Shown here: piece after piece, positions 23,601 through 35,000 of the stretch
How positions within the stretch are numbered: the stretch's first letter is position 1
Layout of the letters: every line of letters starts with the position of its first letter
From: Struthio camelus
Taxonomy: Eukaryota > Chordata > Aves > Struthioniformes > Struthionidae
Length of the DNA: 64,000 nt
Assembly: GCF_040807025.1 (NCBI RefSeq)
Contig: NC_090952.1
Span: 27,215,068 to 27,279,067, forward strand
Direction: 5' to 3'
The notes under the pieces: model-generated
The model's input: the letters and a program-made list of their open reading frames with translations, nothing else
Databases searched by the model: none
What the model was told of the DNA's origin: nothing
Program-made: the position numbers and the translations under genes

Positions 23601-24833
23601 AAGCTGAGTTTTATCCAGCTGCATGCTAAAATTAATTCCTGTCTGGCTGCAAGTAGAGGGGGGAGAAAGCTATTGCCACCGGCAGAATCAGAGTGCTGGT
23701 GGTGCATGTAGCACTGTGATTTTTTTTTTAATCAACAACTGATGTTTGCAATTAATTAGCGGCTTAAGACAGCGATGATAATACCCTTGTTCCGTTTTCT
23801 GAGTGTGTTAGCAATTTCTTTTTCTAGATCCGTATGCGGCTCTCGTTATTGAAAATTGCCTGGTTATTCTGAATCACTGCGTGCCCCACCCAGTTCTACA
23901 TTTCTGCGGTATTGCCTTTACTGCTCCCAGATTTACTGGCGTGTTTGCCCTCATCTTTTCCATGTATTTGTTCTTCAAAGTATTACGAAGCTGCCCTCCA
24001 AACTGCACGTCTGAGGAGCCCCCAGCTTTGGGGAGTCCTCGGTCACATCGGAGCCCGCTCTCTACAGCAGAGCGTCCTCCCTTGGACCTGCTCAAATCCT
24101 TAGATGCTGGAAGGACAAGCAGGCTAGTGAAAAAAAAAAAAATCTGCTTTTGGCTTCAAATAAGTTTTTCTAAAGCTTCTTATTTTAAGCAGTAGAGGCT
24201 TTCTGGACCTTCTGCTTTAAGCAGTAATTTCATTTGCTTTTTCAATCCAGGCACTAGTAGAAAGCACGTAAACAGAACGGAGCGGTTATAGTAGCTTCTG
24301 TCAATCAAAACGGTTCTGAAGTATTTTCGGTAAAACAGACTTTGCCTATTTGCAGCTGCACATAGCAGGCTTGTGCTCTAACGCACTGTCCTCTGCTCCC
24401 CCAGCCCTTCAGAATGAAAAGAAATAGGAATAAATTTCCACTGTCCAAAGCTGTGGAGGACATTGTACCAGCGTTTGTCTGGTAAGACCTTGGGGGGGGA
24501 TGAAAATATTGCTCAACATTGCGGTAACTTATATCTACTGAAGAAACTGTTAGAGAAATCAAGCTTACCTTCCTGGAACTGCCATTCTTCAGGGGGGAGG
24601 CATCCATGCTAGCGAGCAGCAGGAGCAATCTTTCTGCTTTTATTCGCTACAACTTTTCTCCGAGATCCCAGCCCCAAAGATCCTTCTTTAAACTTCAGCA
24701 TGTTGAGGGAAATTTCAGAGTGCTGAAATCCTGCCGGCATCTGCAGACCAATACGGCGTCTGTAGAACAGGAAATCCTGTATTTTGTTTCTCTTCGCCAC
24801 AGAAAATGTGTAGAGTTAATGACGTTAAAACAT

Positions 24834-24850
24834 GTTGGATTTGATCCAAC
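24834..24850. repeat. 17-bp inverted repeat (GTTGGAT TTG ATCCAAC)
   Basis: Seven-base arms GTTGGAT and ATCCAAC flank TTG. The half TTTGATCCAAC recurs in the neighbouring 24859-24880 palindrome and its right flank, so the two elements share sequence. Confidence 0.8.
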
Positions 24851-24858
24851 GTAAGTTA

Positions 24859-24880
24859 GATCAAATGACGTCATTTGATC
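24859..24880. promoter_or_regulatory. 22-bp perfect palindrome centred on a full CRE (TGACGTCA)
   Basis: GATCAAATGAC and GTCATTTGATC are exact reverse complements, and the centre is the consensus cAMP response element TGACGTCA, the binding site of CREB/ATF dimers. A second half-site-like TTAATGACGTTAA lies about 45 bp to the left. It sits about 4.4 kb upstream of the paralogue's coding exon and about 6 kb past the 3' end of P2RY10. Binding and target gene are inference. Confidence 0.5.
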
Positions 24881-25735
24881 CAACTGCAGGGTGATTTAAG
24901 ACTCAGGCACAGATTTCTTTTTTTCTGTTTGCACCGAACTTGTGCGTTACAATGATTTGTGCATTCGTTCCTTCAGGCAAGCTGTTTTTGCTGTTATCTG
25001 CAATCAATCGCTTGCCATTTGCTTGATAAAAACGACGAAATACAGAAAGAAAAATCTTCCACTAAGTACTCACTAAGGTAAAACTGAAAGGCATATCAGT
25101 AGAAATTCACTGGAAAGTAGTAATTTTCCTCCCCTTCCTTCCGTTCCTTGGAAGTTTTGTTAGTCTTGAGACTATAAAGGCTATAGGCTAAAGCTTTTAA
25201 GGGTTTAGGCTTTATTCCTGAAACAATCTGATGTTTTAAGGTTGAGAGTTTCCCAAAACATTTGCTTTTTTAAAAAGTGTCCATCACCCCCGATTTCATC
25301 AATGTTTGTCGTCTTTCTGCCTCCTTTAACTCCTTCCCTCTGGGGAGGAGTGGGTGTGTTAATTCTCCTACTGCCTGCAGAGGACCTGGGAAAGACGACC
25401 TCCCTTCCCGACTCTCGTGATCAGCGTATGCATACGTTGCATATATGATAGATGCAATCATTGTAGTGTGACTTACTGTGATTCATCTCCAGCTGGACAG
25501 CGTTATGTAATATTTAGTGTTGCATCTTATGGCCCAGTGTTTGCAATGATATGCCTCCTGGCATGTTTCCCTTTCTTATTACATATAATATATAAATAGG
25601 ACTACTTTTTCTAGATTTTTTTTTAATTGGTTATATGACCCCACAAAAGGAGCAGAAACGTAACTGAGAACAGAAATGAAAAAAGGAAGACGTTATAGCC
25701 TTTTTATGTAGCCAGGGTCTGGGATCGGGCTTGCA

Positions 25736-26010
25736 TCTGTTCCCATTGCAGTTGAGCACCCCAGCTCCGAAAGCCGTGCCGTTGCGGGGGTGCCGCTGCG
25801 CGGGCGGGAGCGCTGTCCCGGGCGTCCGAGAGCAGTGGCACGTCGGTGCGCCCTGAAGCAGCGCTTCGTGACAGTGCCGAAAGAAAGGGAGAGGAGGACC
25901 CTTGACGGGGACGTACTGCGCTCGCTGGACGGGCGGTTGCTTTGCTCCACGGCTCCACGTCCTCGCGAAGGCAGAGCGCAGGGACAGCAGCTCCCCGCTG
26001 TCAGGACCAA
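25736..26010. other. Short CpG-rich patch
   Basis: A roughly 270-bp GC- and CpG-rich segment stands out from AT-rich flanks. Overlapping open frames on both strands reflect composition rather than coding. Confidence 0.5.
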
Positions 26011-29000
26011 GTAACTGCAGGTATATTCTGCTGGTTTTGGAAGGAAAACGCATTTTAGGGGAGATCCAAACAGATTGTATACTAACGCTTATAGTTGTAT
26101 CTATGGCTTCTGCATTACTGTGTGCTTATCTATCATTTTTAAATTTTATCCACAAAAAAACCCTGCAAAGCCCCGTGCTTGCAGTGTCAACCAAGAGCAA
26201 AGCCCTAGCCTGGCAGGGTGTAAATACTGCTCATCCTTCGAGGTTTTCTCCCTGTGCATCTTTTTCAGCAGCTGATGCAGATCCTTGGCAGCAAGAACGA
26301 TGCTCAGGTGTTTGCTGCAATGTTCCCGAATCCGTAACGGGGAGATGGGCACTGTTCCAGTGCCTGCCTCTCTCCAGAGTTTGGAGGTTTTTCACAAACC
26401 AAGTGGCTATCTTATCAGGATATCCAGGCTAGCGCTTCCTACTTCTGTGAGCAAGGCACACATCCAGCATCCTCTCCAGCTGCTGCTGCAGCCTATTTAT
26501 AGGTACCTACTGAGAGCAGGGGTGGTGGGGCGGGAGGGTCATCGGCTGTCAGTCTGCAGTGAGGACCAGACTGGCACTTTGGGTTCATAATCATGTCACG
26601 TCCCTCCTCTGCTCATCAGCTCTCTGCTGTGCTTTGCAGAAGGTCGTGGCATTCCTGGCTGTGAAAGGTCAGTGGGCTGAAGAGCATCAAGCCTGTCCCT
26701 TCGACATATACTAAACAACTTTTTTCATTCTTTTTTCAACTGCATGTGTATTTTTATTCTGGCTCATTGTTAACACTAAACATGCATATTTTACACTATG
26801 CAATTTTACATTTTTAAAGGCAGAAGATAAAAGGAATTTTTAAATCACTGTGAAACTTTTATCTAAGGCCTTTGATTCTTTGCCTTTAGACTGGTATCCT
26901 GTGGGCAGAAGGCCAAATGCATATAATGGGCACCTCTTTCATGTTCTGCATTTGGTGACATCTGACAGGATGCACCTGAAGGATGTATGGAAAAACAAAT
27001 CTGGGCTTTTCAGAAGGAAGAGGTCTTATCCCCACAAATAGCAACTCACCCTTGTGCAGAGAGCTGGTATGCTCAGACCGAAGGCATCACTATCTGGCTC
27101 TTAGTGCTGTGCAAGTGAGTTGCTGGTGGCCTGCTGCACACAGCTGAGCTTCACCACTACACCCAAGTGGCCTCTACAGAGATAGTCTTTTTAGGAGGCT
27201 TCAATTTATTTTAGAGTAAAAACTTGTCAGTCCCCCTCTACCTTTTCAGAATGAGCCCTTGTGTAAACTGTAGATGAGGGATTTCTGGTCAAAATTCACA
27301 TGTCGTGACTCCAAAATCTGTGAAATAGAACAAAGACTATTCATACTTTTTGAGTTGTCTCCTAGTTTTTGAGCTGCTAGCCTATATTTACAGCATATCT
27401 TGATTTTTCTCTGCACAGAGCACTGGTAATTTCATTTAGGAAAAGAAAACAAAGCCAAGGTGCTCACAAAATCCTCCAGCTCAATCTGAGGCTTGAAGAG
27501 AGGTGTTAAGTACTGTGAGTTACACCGCTGGTTCTGTTTCTTTCCAAATGCATTTGGTGTTGTGCACAGGGGCCCCGTTCTCACAGACGTATCTATGGGC
27601 TTAGACTGGGAGAGGAATTATCAGCGTTCTGATATCAGTTAAGATAGGGTAACTGCTTGCTCACCCTGCAAAGGAACGCTTTTTCTTTTGCTAGCAGATG
27701 CATTGCTCCTGGATGTAACTGAGACTGTCTTCTGACCAGCGCGAGTGCCAGAGAAGGGGAATACATCATGCACTGACTTTGCCCCAGCTTTCTACTCCAA
27801 TATGTAAAAGGGACTGGTTTCATGTGGGTCTAAGGGAGCTCAGAGAGGAGAAGAGGCAGGAAGACTGGGGCTCCAGCATGAGTGATCGAGGCTGAGGGTG
27901 CTTAGGGATGCTGTTGTGGTGACAGGGATGTCACCCTTACAGAGCTACCATATCTGTTTATATTGATGTTGACTCATCCTTCCCAGAAATCAGGGTAGAT
28001 AAGCACAAAATGGCCTCGGAGCAAGTGACAAAGAGAGAGCGTGTTGCTCACCAAACAACTGCTCTCATGAGTCCGGGGACCTCAAGTCTCACAAAAAGTT
28101 ATCTGTACTCCCTATGGCATTCGTCCAAAAAGCCTTTCCTCCCAGAATGCAATGTTCAGGGTGGGAGAGTTGCTGTCACTCCCCAGAAACTGAGAGACCG
28201 CGTTCCCCTGACAATTCCCCATTTCAACTTTGAGTGCATAGAGGACTATCCTTACTAATTACATGGTGCTCGTGCTTTTTCAAGCCACATAGGTTTGGAT
28301 CTACAAATTGATTTTTGGGTAAGACATAGTCTTCGTTTCTACAGTCCTGCTTGTACATAAAAATGACCCTGGTCAGTCAGCTTCAACCAGTCGTGCCCCA
28401 TGCCGGGACGCGGGCATCCCTGGGGTTATGACTGACAGCTCTTCAGCACCGCACCTATTCCTGCAGGGGAAGGGTGAGAAGCTGTCCTGCTCTGAAGCAC
28501 CTTTCTATCCACAAAATATGGCTAAATCCAATTTAATTGTTGTAGTTTTTAAAAAAAATGAAAATAATCCTATTTGACTGGAGTGAAAACCTTTCTGCAG
28601 ACAGGCAAGCAATCTGTTTAAGAATAACAGAAGCTGGTAGTGGCCAAGGCACTTAATCATCTGAGGGTAAGTCTGTGATTTATGTGATGGAGAAACTGAT
28701 CTCATTTGGTTCTGCAGGTGTAAGTGATAACTATGAAACTCAGTTTACAGTTGCCAAAACGCGTTTATTTTTTAAGCATCAATTTTTAGAAGGAAAAATG
28801 TAGAACAAGCTACACAGTTACCATAGCAGTGTCTTCAACTTGTTTCCACCTCATAAATGCAGAATTGTTTGAGAAGGCAATTACAGTAAGCAGCTCCTAG
28901 CTACATGCTAGGTAATCAAGGTCTATAAAAATCCTCAAAACAACCATTGAAACTAGAGTCTTATTCACGGATGATGTTGTACAGTATCTAGCTCGTGAGA

Positions 29001-31004
29001 AAGTTGCTAAGTTGGCAAGAATTGCATTATACATGCTTAACTATACCTGAGCATCAACCTCTGCTCACATTTTAAAGGGATTACCTGCAGTGTGTAAACG
29101 AGCATACATATAACATTGGCATAATAAACTGCCCAGTTAAACCAGTGGAAAAATGTCCATTGCCTTCAATGAGAGATGGACTGTTCACTTGCTCTGTAGT
29201 TTTCTCACTACGAAACTAGAGCAACTTGCAAGAATACAGTGTTCTTAAAAGCTATTTCCTTCAGATAAGCACATTTCAGTACTCTCGTGCATGTGTAAGA
29301 TTAAATTCCCCATACTACAGACCATAATCATCTTTTTACAAACAGGAGAACTACAGTAGCTTATTCTATTGAAACAGTATGTCTTCACTGCCTTTTAGAG
29401 GAACTCTGGTGTCATGGTTATTTAAACCTGGCTGTTGTTTGCTTTTTCCCTCTTCACTGTGTGTAAAACTAATATGCAGAAAAATTTTGATTGAGTCAAA
29501 ATGTAGCAAAGTGGAATTAAGTAGTTAGATTTCAGTTATACTTAGCAAGCGTTTCTGAAATTCCTTGAATGTTACAGTAACATCTGAGGCGCTGCCACTG
29601 ATGTTTACTGAGACTTTCTCAGAATGCTTTTGAAAAGCCCCAGGCTTTCCAAAGGGTATAAATCAGTGCCTGTGTTCGGCCAAAACTATCCCCAGCTATC
29701 GGCACGCTGAAAGCCTTGAAGTTACACAAACTGGATGAATTTGGCCTAAGAGCTATGACGTACTTAAAACACTTTAGGGGTAAACGGAACCCTGTCTTGT
29801 GACTGCTTTTAATAGTCAATTAGCAATAATTAATGAAGTCATAAAAATGTAAACATTAAGGTCATAAGAGGGGATGATGGGAAAAATACCTGTGAGTTTA
29901 CTTGAAGAAATTAGCCATTGCTCGATTAGTGAAATAATCATGGCAAGGACACCTTACTTTTTTTAAAGATTTTTCAGCTGATTTTGTTGAGGACGCGTTT
30001 CATGGTGGAACCGTCACAGATCCCTCTTGGCCTAAGACGGCCTCACGCAGAACAGAGCAGGGGCTCGAACGGAGCCACTGGGGCATTAAATCCAGCCTGC
30101 ACTGGTGCTTAGTCCGAGCAGATGGGCTCCCCGCAGCCGCCAGAGGCTCCTCGCGGTCCTGAACCCCACAGTCCTGACGCAGACGCCTTGCGCCGCAGCA
30201 CCCCGTTGCGAAGCGGGCAGCCGGGGGGAAAGAGGCAATCGGAGCAGAGCCAGTCCCGCTCCCCAGAGCGGCTGCAGAGTCAGGGGAGAGCTTGTGCGGC
30301 AGCGCGGGGCACTTGCCATGGTGGTGGCTGTAGTTGCAATTGCAGGCTGGGTCAGCAGTGGAGAGCAAGCTTAGAGCTGAGTGAGAGGAAACACATGATG
30401 AACGAGACAGGAAGGGAGAAATACAAAGAGAACAAAACAAATGCAAGTGTTGTGACTCGCAGGGTGTACTTAAAGTCAGCACCCTGAGGCTGCCGTGCTG
30501 AAGCAAGCTGTGAACCTTTCACGTGCAGTGTGCCTGAGCGTAGAGACCTGAAACAGTCACTGAGTGTTATTGGCCATTTTCAGCTTCTCGTATGCACTGC
30601 ATATTTTTAATTGAGAAGACACTTTGGTGGATGTCAGCGTATGATTATCTTCGGCTTGGCCAGAAAACTACTAAAGTTGGAAAAATACAAAAAGGCTGCT
30701 GGGACGTTTCCGCTGTTTCCCAGCGAAAGCCTCTCTGCTCCCGTCTGCACTTTTGCGGTCCGGTCGGGTCAGGCGTGGGCATCACGTCAGCAGGTGCAGT
30801 CACACCAGCTGGGTCACTCAGCAGCTACTAACACGCTTTTACTTTTTTCCTTCTTACTTTGTGTAAATCAAAAGATTTCCACTGCCGCAAAACTCCTCTG
30901 AAAAAGCAAACTTGCAGGATCTTCCTTAACGGTTGGTAAGTGAACATAACAGAACAGTCCTAGATTTCATACAAAATACTTTGTTAATTTTTCAAGCCTT
31001 CTTT
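26011..31004. other. Non-coding spacer between the two receptor genes
   Basis: About 5 kb, mostly AT-rich, with no recognised coding sequence or transposon. A small GC-rich, CpG-containing patch lies at about 30.05-30.33 kb. The right end (about 30.6-31.0 kb) should be the 3' UTR of P2RY10. No canonical AATAAA is visible there on the minus strand; an ATTAAA variant is at 30606-30611. Confidence 0.5.
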
Positions 31005-32027
31005 TCATTCCTTAATCGATGAGGCGCTTTCTTTGCTCATGAGCCGACTCCTGATGACCATGCTGCTATGCCTTGATATCTGATCCTGAAAGTCTGAAGT
31101 CATGAAGAAATACAGGATTGGATCCAAACAGCAGTCCAGACTTGCAAGACTTAAGCAAAAGGGTTGTGTGTAAAGAGTGATTGTACGTAAGGAACAGTCT
31201 GTAATAACATTTTCTTTCACCATCATGTAGAAAAAGAAGTTGATGTGGTACGGTGCAAAACACACAAAGAACACAATGGCGCACATGGAAACCATCCGTA
31301 AAGCTTTCTGCCTCTCGCTGCTGTTTTGCAGCGGTATCTGGAATCCCCGAAGGGAATCTTTTGTTTTCAAAGTGCAGAATAAAATAATAACAAGAGGGCC
31401 CACGAACCCAAATAGCTCCGCCGTCGTTGTCATCAGCACCGTGGCCACCTTGCTGTTGATCTGCCGGACTTCGAGGTCTGCAAAGCAGGTATTTGTACTG
31501 TTGGCTAGGCCGTAGTTTCGCATGATGGGAAACGGTGAGCAAGCTGCCCCCACGAACAGCCACACCACGGCGCTGATGGCCAGGTCGTACCGCCGCTTCC
31601 AGTCCTTAGCTTTGAATGGCTGGTACAGGAAGAGGTACCTCTGGATGCTGATGCAGGTGAGGAAGCAAATGCTCGCGTACATGTTGAGATACTTCAGGTA
31701 GAAACACAGTAAGCAAAGGAACCTCCCAAAAGGCCATGTGTGGTTAGTATAGTAGTATATTCGCAGTGGCAGTGAGAGAACGTGAGCCAGGTCGGCCATG
31801 GCCAGATTGATCATGAAAATCACAGCTTTGTTCTTCTTGCTGATGAAGCGACATAAAACCCACAAGGCAGCACTGTTTGCCAGAAGCCCGGGTATGAATA
31901 TGATGGTGTAAGTGGTTGCATACAAGCTATATTTAAACGTTATAACAGGATCAGGACAAGTTCTGTTGCTCTGCATCGTGACAGGGCTGCTGGAAATGTT
32001 TGGCACAAGGTAGGATGGACAGGACAT
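31005..32027 (-). CDS. P2RY10: P2RY10, lysophosphatidylserine receptor (putative P2Y purinoceptor 10)
   Basis: A 340-aa class A receptor in one coding exon, matching the usual P2RY10 length. N51 marks TM1, D79 TM2, C105-C181 the conserved disulfide, IQRY (128-131) replaces DRY at the end of TM3, W156 TM4, P259 in CFAPYH TM6, and DPILY (302-306) TM7. Sequons are at N10, N21, N95 and N176. The tail contains SRLMSKES, which I recognise from the C-terminus of mammalian P2RY10, so this copy is the better orthologue. P2RY10 is known as a lysophosphatidylserine receptor on lymphocytes acting through G12/13. The open frame extends upstream to an ATG at 32084, but that stretch is intron: a strong acceptor ends at 32030, so I chose the ATG at 32027, two bases into the exon. 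This gives an N-terminus close in length to the mammalian one. Confidence 0.95.
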   Translation of the reverse strand: MSCPSYLVPNISSSPVTMQSNRTCPDPVITFKYSLYATTYTIIFIPGLLANSAALWVLCRFISKKNKAVIFMINLAMADLAHVLSLPLRIYYYTNHTWPFGRFLCLLCFYLKYLNMYASICFLTCISIQRYLFLYQPFKAKDWKRRYDLAISAVVWLFVGAACSPFPIMRNYGLANSTNTCFADLEVRQINSKVATVLMTTTAELFGFVGPLVIILFCTLKTKDSLRGFQIPLQNSSERQKALRMVSMCAIVFFVCFAPYHINFFFYMMVKENVITDCSLRTITLYTQPFCLSLASLDCCLDPILYFFMTSDFQDQISRHSSMVIRSRLMSKESASSIKE

Positions 32028-32029
32028 TT

Positions 32030-32031
32030 CT
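32030..32031 (-). other. 3' splice site immediately before the P2RY10 start codon
   Basis: On the minus strand TTTTTATTCCCTACAG is followed by AA and then ATG. The exon therefore begins two bases before the start codon, and the -3 base of the start context comes from the unseen upstream exon. The junction matches that of the paralogue at 20457. Confidence 0.8.
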
Positions 32032-35000
32032 GTAGGGAATAAAAACAAAGGTTGTAAAGGCAAAGGTACTGCAATAATTTGCATTTCTTATTTGAATTTT
32101 GGTAGAAAGTAGAGGTTTTGAAATGTCTTCTATATAAAGCATCTCACTTTATTCTTCAAAGCTACCTCTTCAGAGGTCTCCCACCACTGCTGTCACTGTT
32201 GGTCCCCTTGCTGTGCTATCCACATGCCCCACAAAAGGCTCTGCTCCTGTCACCATCTGTAAAGCAGAGAGCTCACGCACTAAAAGACTCATCCTTAAGG
32301 TCATGCAGGAAATCCATGGCAGAGCAACACACTGAACAGGGGAATTTTCAGGCTACCTTAAATATATTTAAACAAGTGATCCTATTTCAGGACCTGAAAT
32401 GGGGACTGCCTCAAAAACGTAAGCGTGGGTGAAGCTGTGCCAAACTACTTGGCATAGGTTACAAGTAGGAAAAGCTGCCCATCCTTTGGCAGCTCGAGAC
32501 CACCTATGGTGGGTAACTGGCTAGCAGGGTAATAGCAGCCAGCATAAGCCATGTGGTATTTCAGGAATAAGCTAAAGGAAGGTATGCCGCCGCCCAGCTT
32601 CTGCGTGTGAAGGCTAGAGGCCTCTGCACATGGCCTAGAGACCAAAATGCGGGTGCCAGCCACTGCATTAGACCTGCCATTAAGTTGCCACTTGGGCATT
32701 GCATTGGTGTCTCGGGACCAAGTCAAGTATCAGCAGACCTGATGGACCCAGCTCCCCTGGCGTGATGACGAGAGCCCATGTGGCCTTTCTGGGGGAAAGG
32801 GGAGTGGGAAGCAGGCTTGAAGAGCTTGAAGGCTGTAAATGCAGTTACTGCTCCTGAAGTGTACTGACCTGTGTTTAAATAAAAGGAAAAGGCAGAGACT
32901 TAATCTGATCACAAGCTTCCATTTCTCATCACCCCAGCATCCTCAGTCTAACGCTTCTCCTCTTTGGATAATTTTATTTTGAGATATTCCCAAAATCTGG
33001 CTCTCCTTTGATTCAGATGAGTAGAGATGGCTACGTGTCAGACTGAACTGTTGGGCCTTCTTTCTTTTGTTATCCTTTTTAACTGAGACTTTTCTCAGGA
33101 GGGTAACACAGGCAGGAAGACTTTGGTTTCACTGGGTATTTCCCCATAGGGTTGTAATTCTTGGTACAGTGATTCCCTCCTGTGTCTAATTTAAGAGTTA
33201 AAAAAGTTGAATATTGGCTTTCTATTTCATGTAGCTCTGCAGACACTGATTCATTGCTTGTGACTCATTTTCTGCAAGTATCACTTACAAGGGACACATT
33301 TGAAAAAGTGTCTCTGTAGGTAGGTATTAGTAACTCACATCCTGTTACTAATGCTTTTTTTCCTTCATATTATAAAAAAGAAAAAAAAAGTAAAGAGTTT
33401 AGAGTTCTCAAGTCGCAGAGAACACAAATGGCTGTTTTTTTCAGTTTGTTAATCGTTGTGGTACTTGAAGTTGGCAGCACTAGGCATTTCTGGGGCCTGA
33501 GTTACAACCCTTCCATTGGTCCATGGGACCAATCCAGGCCCCAGAAATGCCTAGAATTGGCAAAGTCCTAGCACAGGACATAGTCCAAGCTCAACACTGC
33601 CTAAACGGCTGGCTTGCGTACGTGGACAGTGAGGAAAACCACCAAACCCTGCACCTACGGGGGCTCTGAACAGACCCTACTGCCAGCTTTCTTGCTTTTC
33701 TTCTTAAACTTCCCTTTCCTTAAGTTTCATTTTCTCCTAGTCTTCAAAAAGCAAGGCCTGCTGATTTATGTCCTGCAGCACCATCAGCTGTAGCAAGTGG
33801 GCTACACCCACTAGTTGGGTTGGGCAGAACATGAAGTATACAGCCACTCTGATGACTTGTATCCAAGGTTTTTTTTTTTTTCTTTCCAAACAAAGGGTAG
33901 CAAGTATATTTTTCCTTGCCTTTAAAGTATGACTGTTGCCAATTTCTGATGCAAATTGAGACCGGTTATTCAATGCACTCTATTCATTTCATTACAACTC
34001 AAAGCAGATGGCATTGAAAATCAAGCACAATGTAAGATGTTAGTAAGCGTAACAGCTGTTCAAGTTTGATTGATAAATGGGTAGGTTGGGCAGGTTGGGC
34101 TGCACCCAACCCTTTAGTTGCACCAAAGCATCAATGAAATGCCGTAATCAAGAAACTCTATCCAGTCCGTCTCCTTTACTGAGTCAGCATGAGTATACAG
34201 AGGCCAGGTGTCCCAAAGCAACCCTTGCAGGCTGTTTTTGTTCCTCTAGGACAATTGCTGCAGGCTGCAAGTCACTCCCATTAAGCCTCGTCCCTGAGGC
34301 AGCTCTGGAGCAAGCTCAGGTGAGATGCTTTGTTCAGTGGTACTGGCAGGAAGGAGTTATCGGCTGTCTGGGAACTGGACACTAAGTCTTGATTTTGCGT
34401 TTAGGCATTCCTCCTTTTCAGGAGGAATATTTCTCCTTTGTTTGAAATGTCATCTTTTAGATTGCATCCCATTTCTTGAGGCCGCTTTGAATTTCTGGTG
34501 CTCGAGAGGTTTGTGATCCCTTTCCGTCGGTGTCACCCGCAGCTCTAGGTGGACGTGCTGGCTGATGTCCCCGTCCTCATTGACAGCTCTGCTCAGTGCA
34601 CCCGGTTGCTGTCTCCTCATGTGACCTCCCTGTTTGGCAAGAAGCCATTGAGCAGTCACTTTTGAAGTTATTAGCTGTTTGCGTTTCCTTGGATGTCAAG
34701 GTTAGACTGACTGACCTATGTTTCTCCAAAATACATGAGTGCCACGCAGCCACAGAAATCATGGAGGTTTAGGTGCATTTGCAAAACGTTCCATTTTAAG
34801 GAACATTATTACTTAAAAACTGTCCAGTGGACTCATGTTCTTAAGTCTTGAGTCTGAGTTCAAGTGAGTCATAGCAGTCAGTTTGCTCATGGATGACCCT
34901 AGATACAGTTAGCCTGTATTTACAATTCATGTGACAGCTACAGGACGAGATTGTAACTAGATTGCATGCTGCTGTCTCTGAACATGAAGGATGATACTGT

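Larger units (their letters stand above)
23601..25735. other. Non-coding AT-rich region with palindromic CRE-like sites
   Basis: No gene is recognised. The notable content is the palindrome cluster at 24834-24880. A-run at about 24128-24141 and T-run at about 23720-23729 are simple tracts. Confidence 0.5.

Noticed and set aside
31066-31563. A 165-codon frame overlapping P2RY10
   Set aside because: It is a shifted-frame shadow of the receptor coding sequence.
32028-32084. An upstream in-frame ATG that would add 19 residues to P2RY10
   Set aside because: The added stretch is the polypyrimidine tract and CAG of a strong splice acceptor, and the paralogue has the same acceptor, so it is intron.
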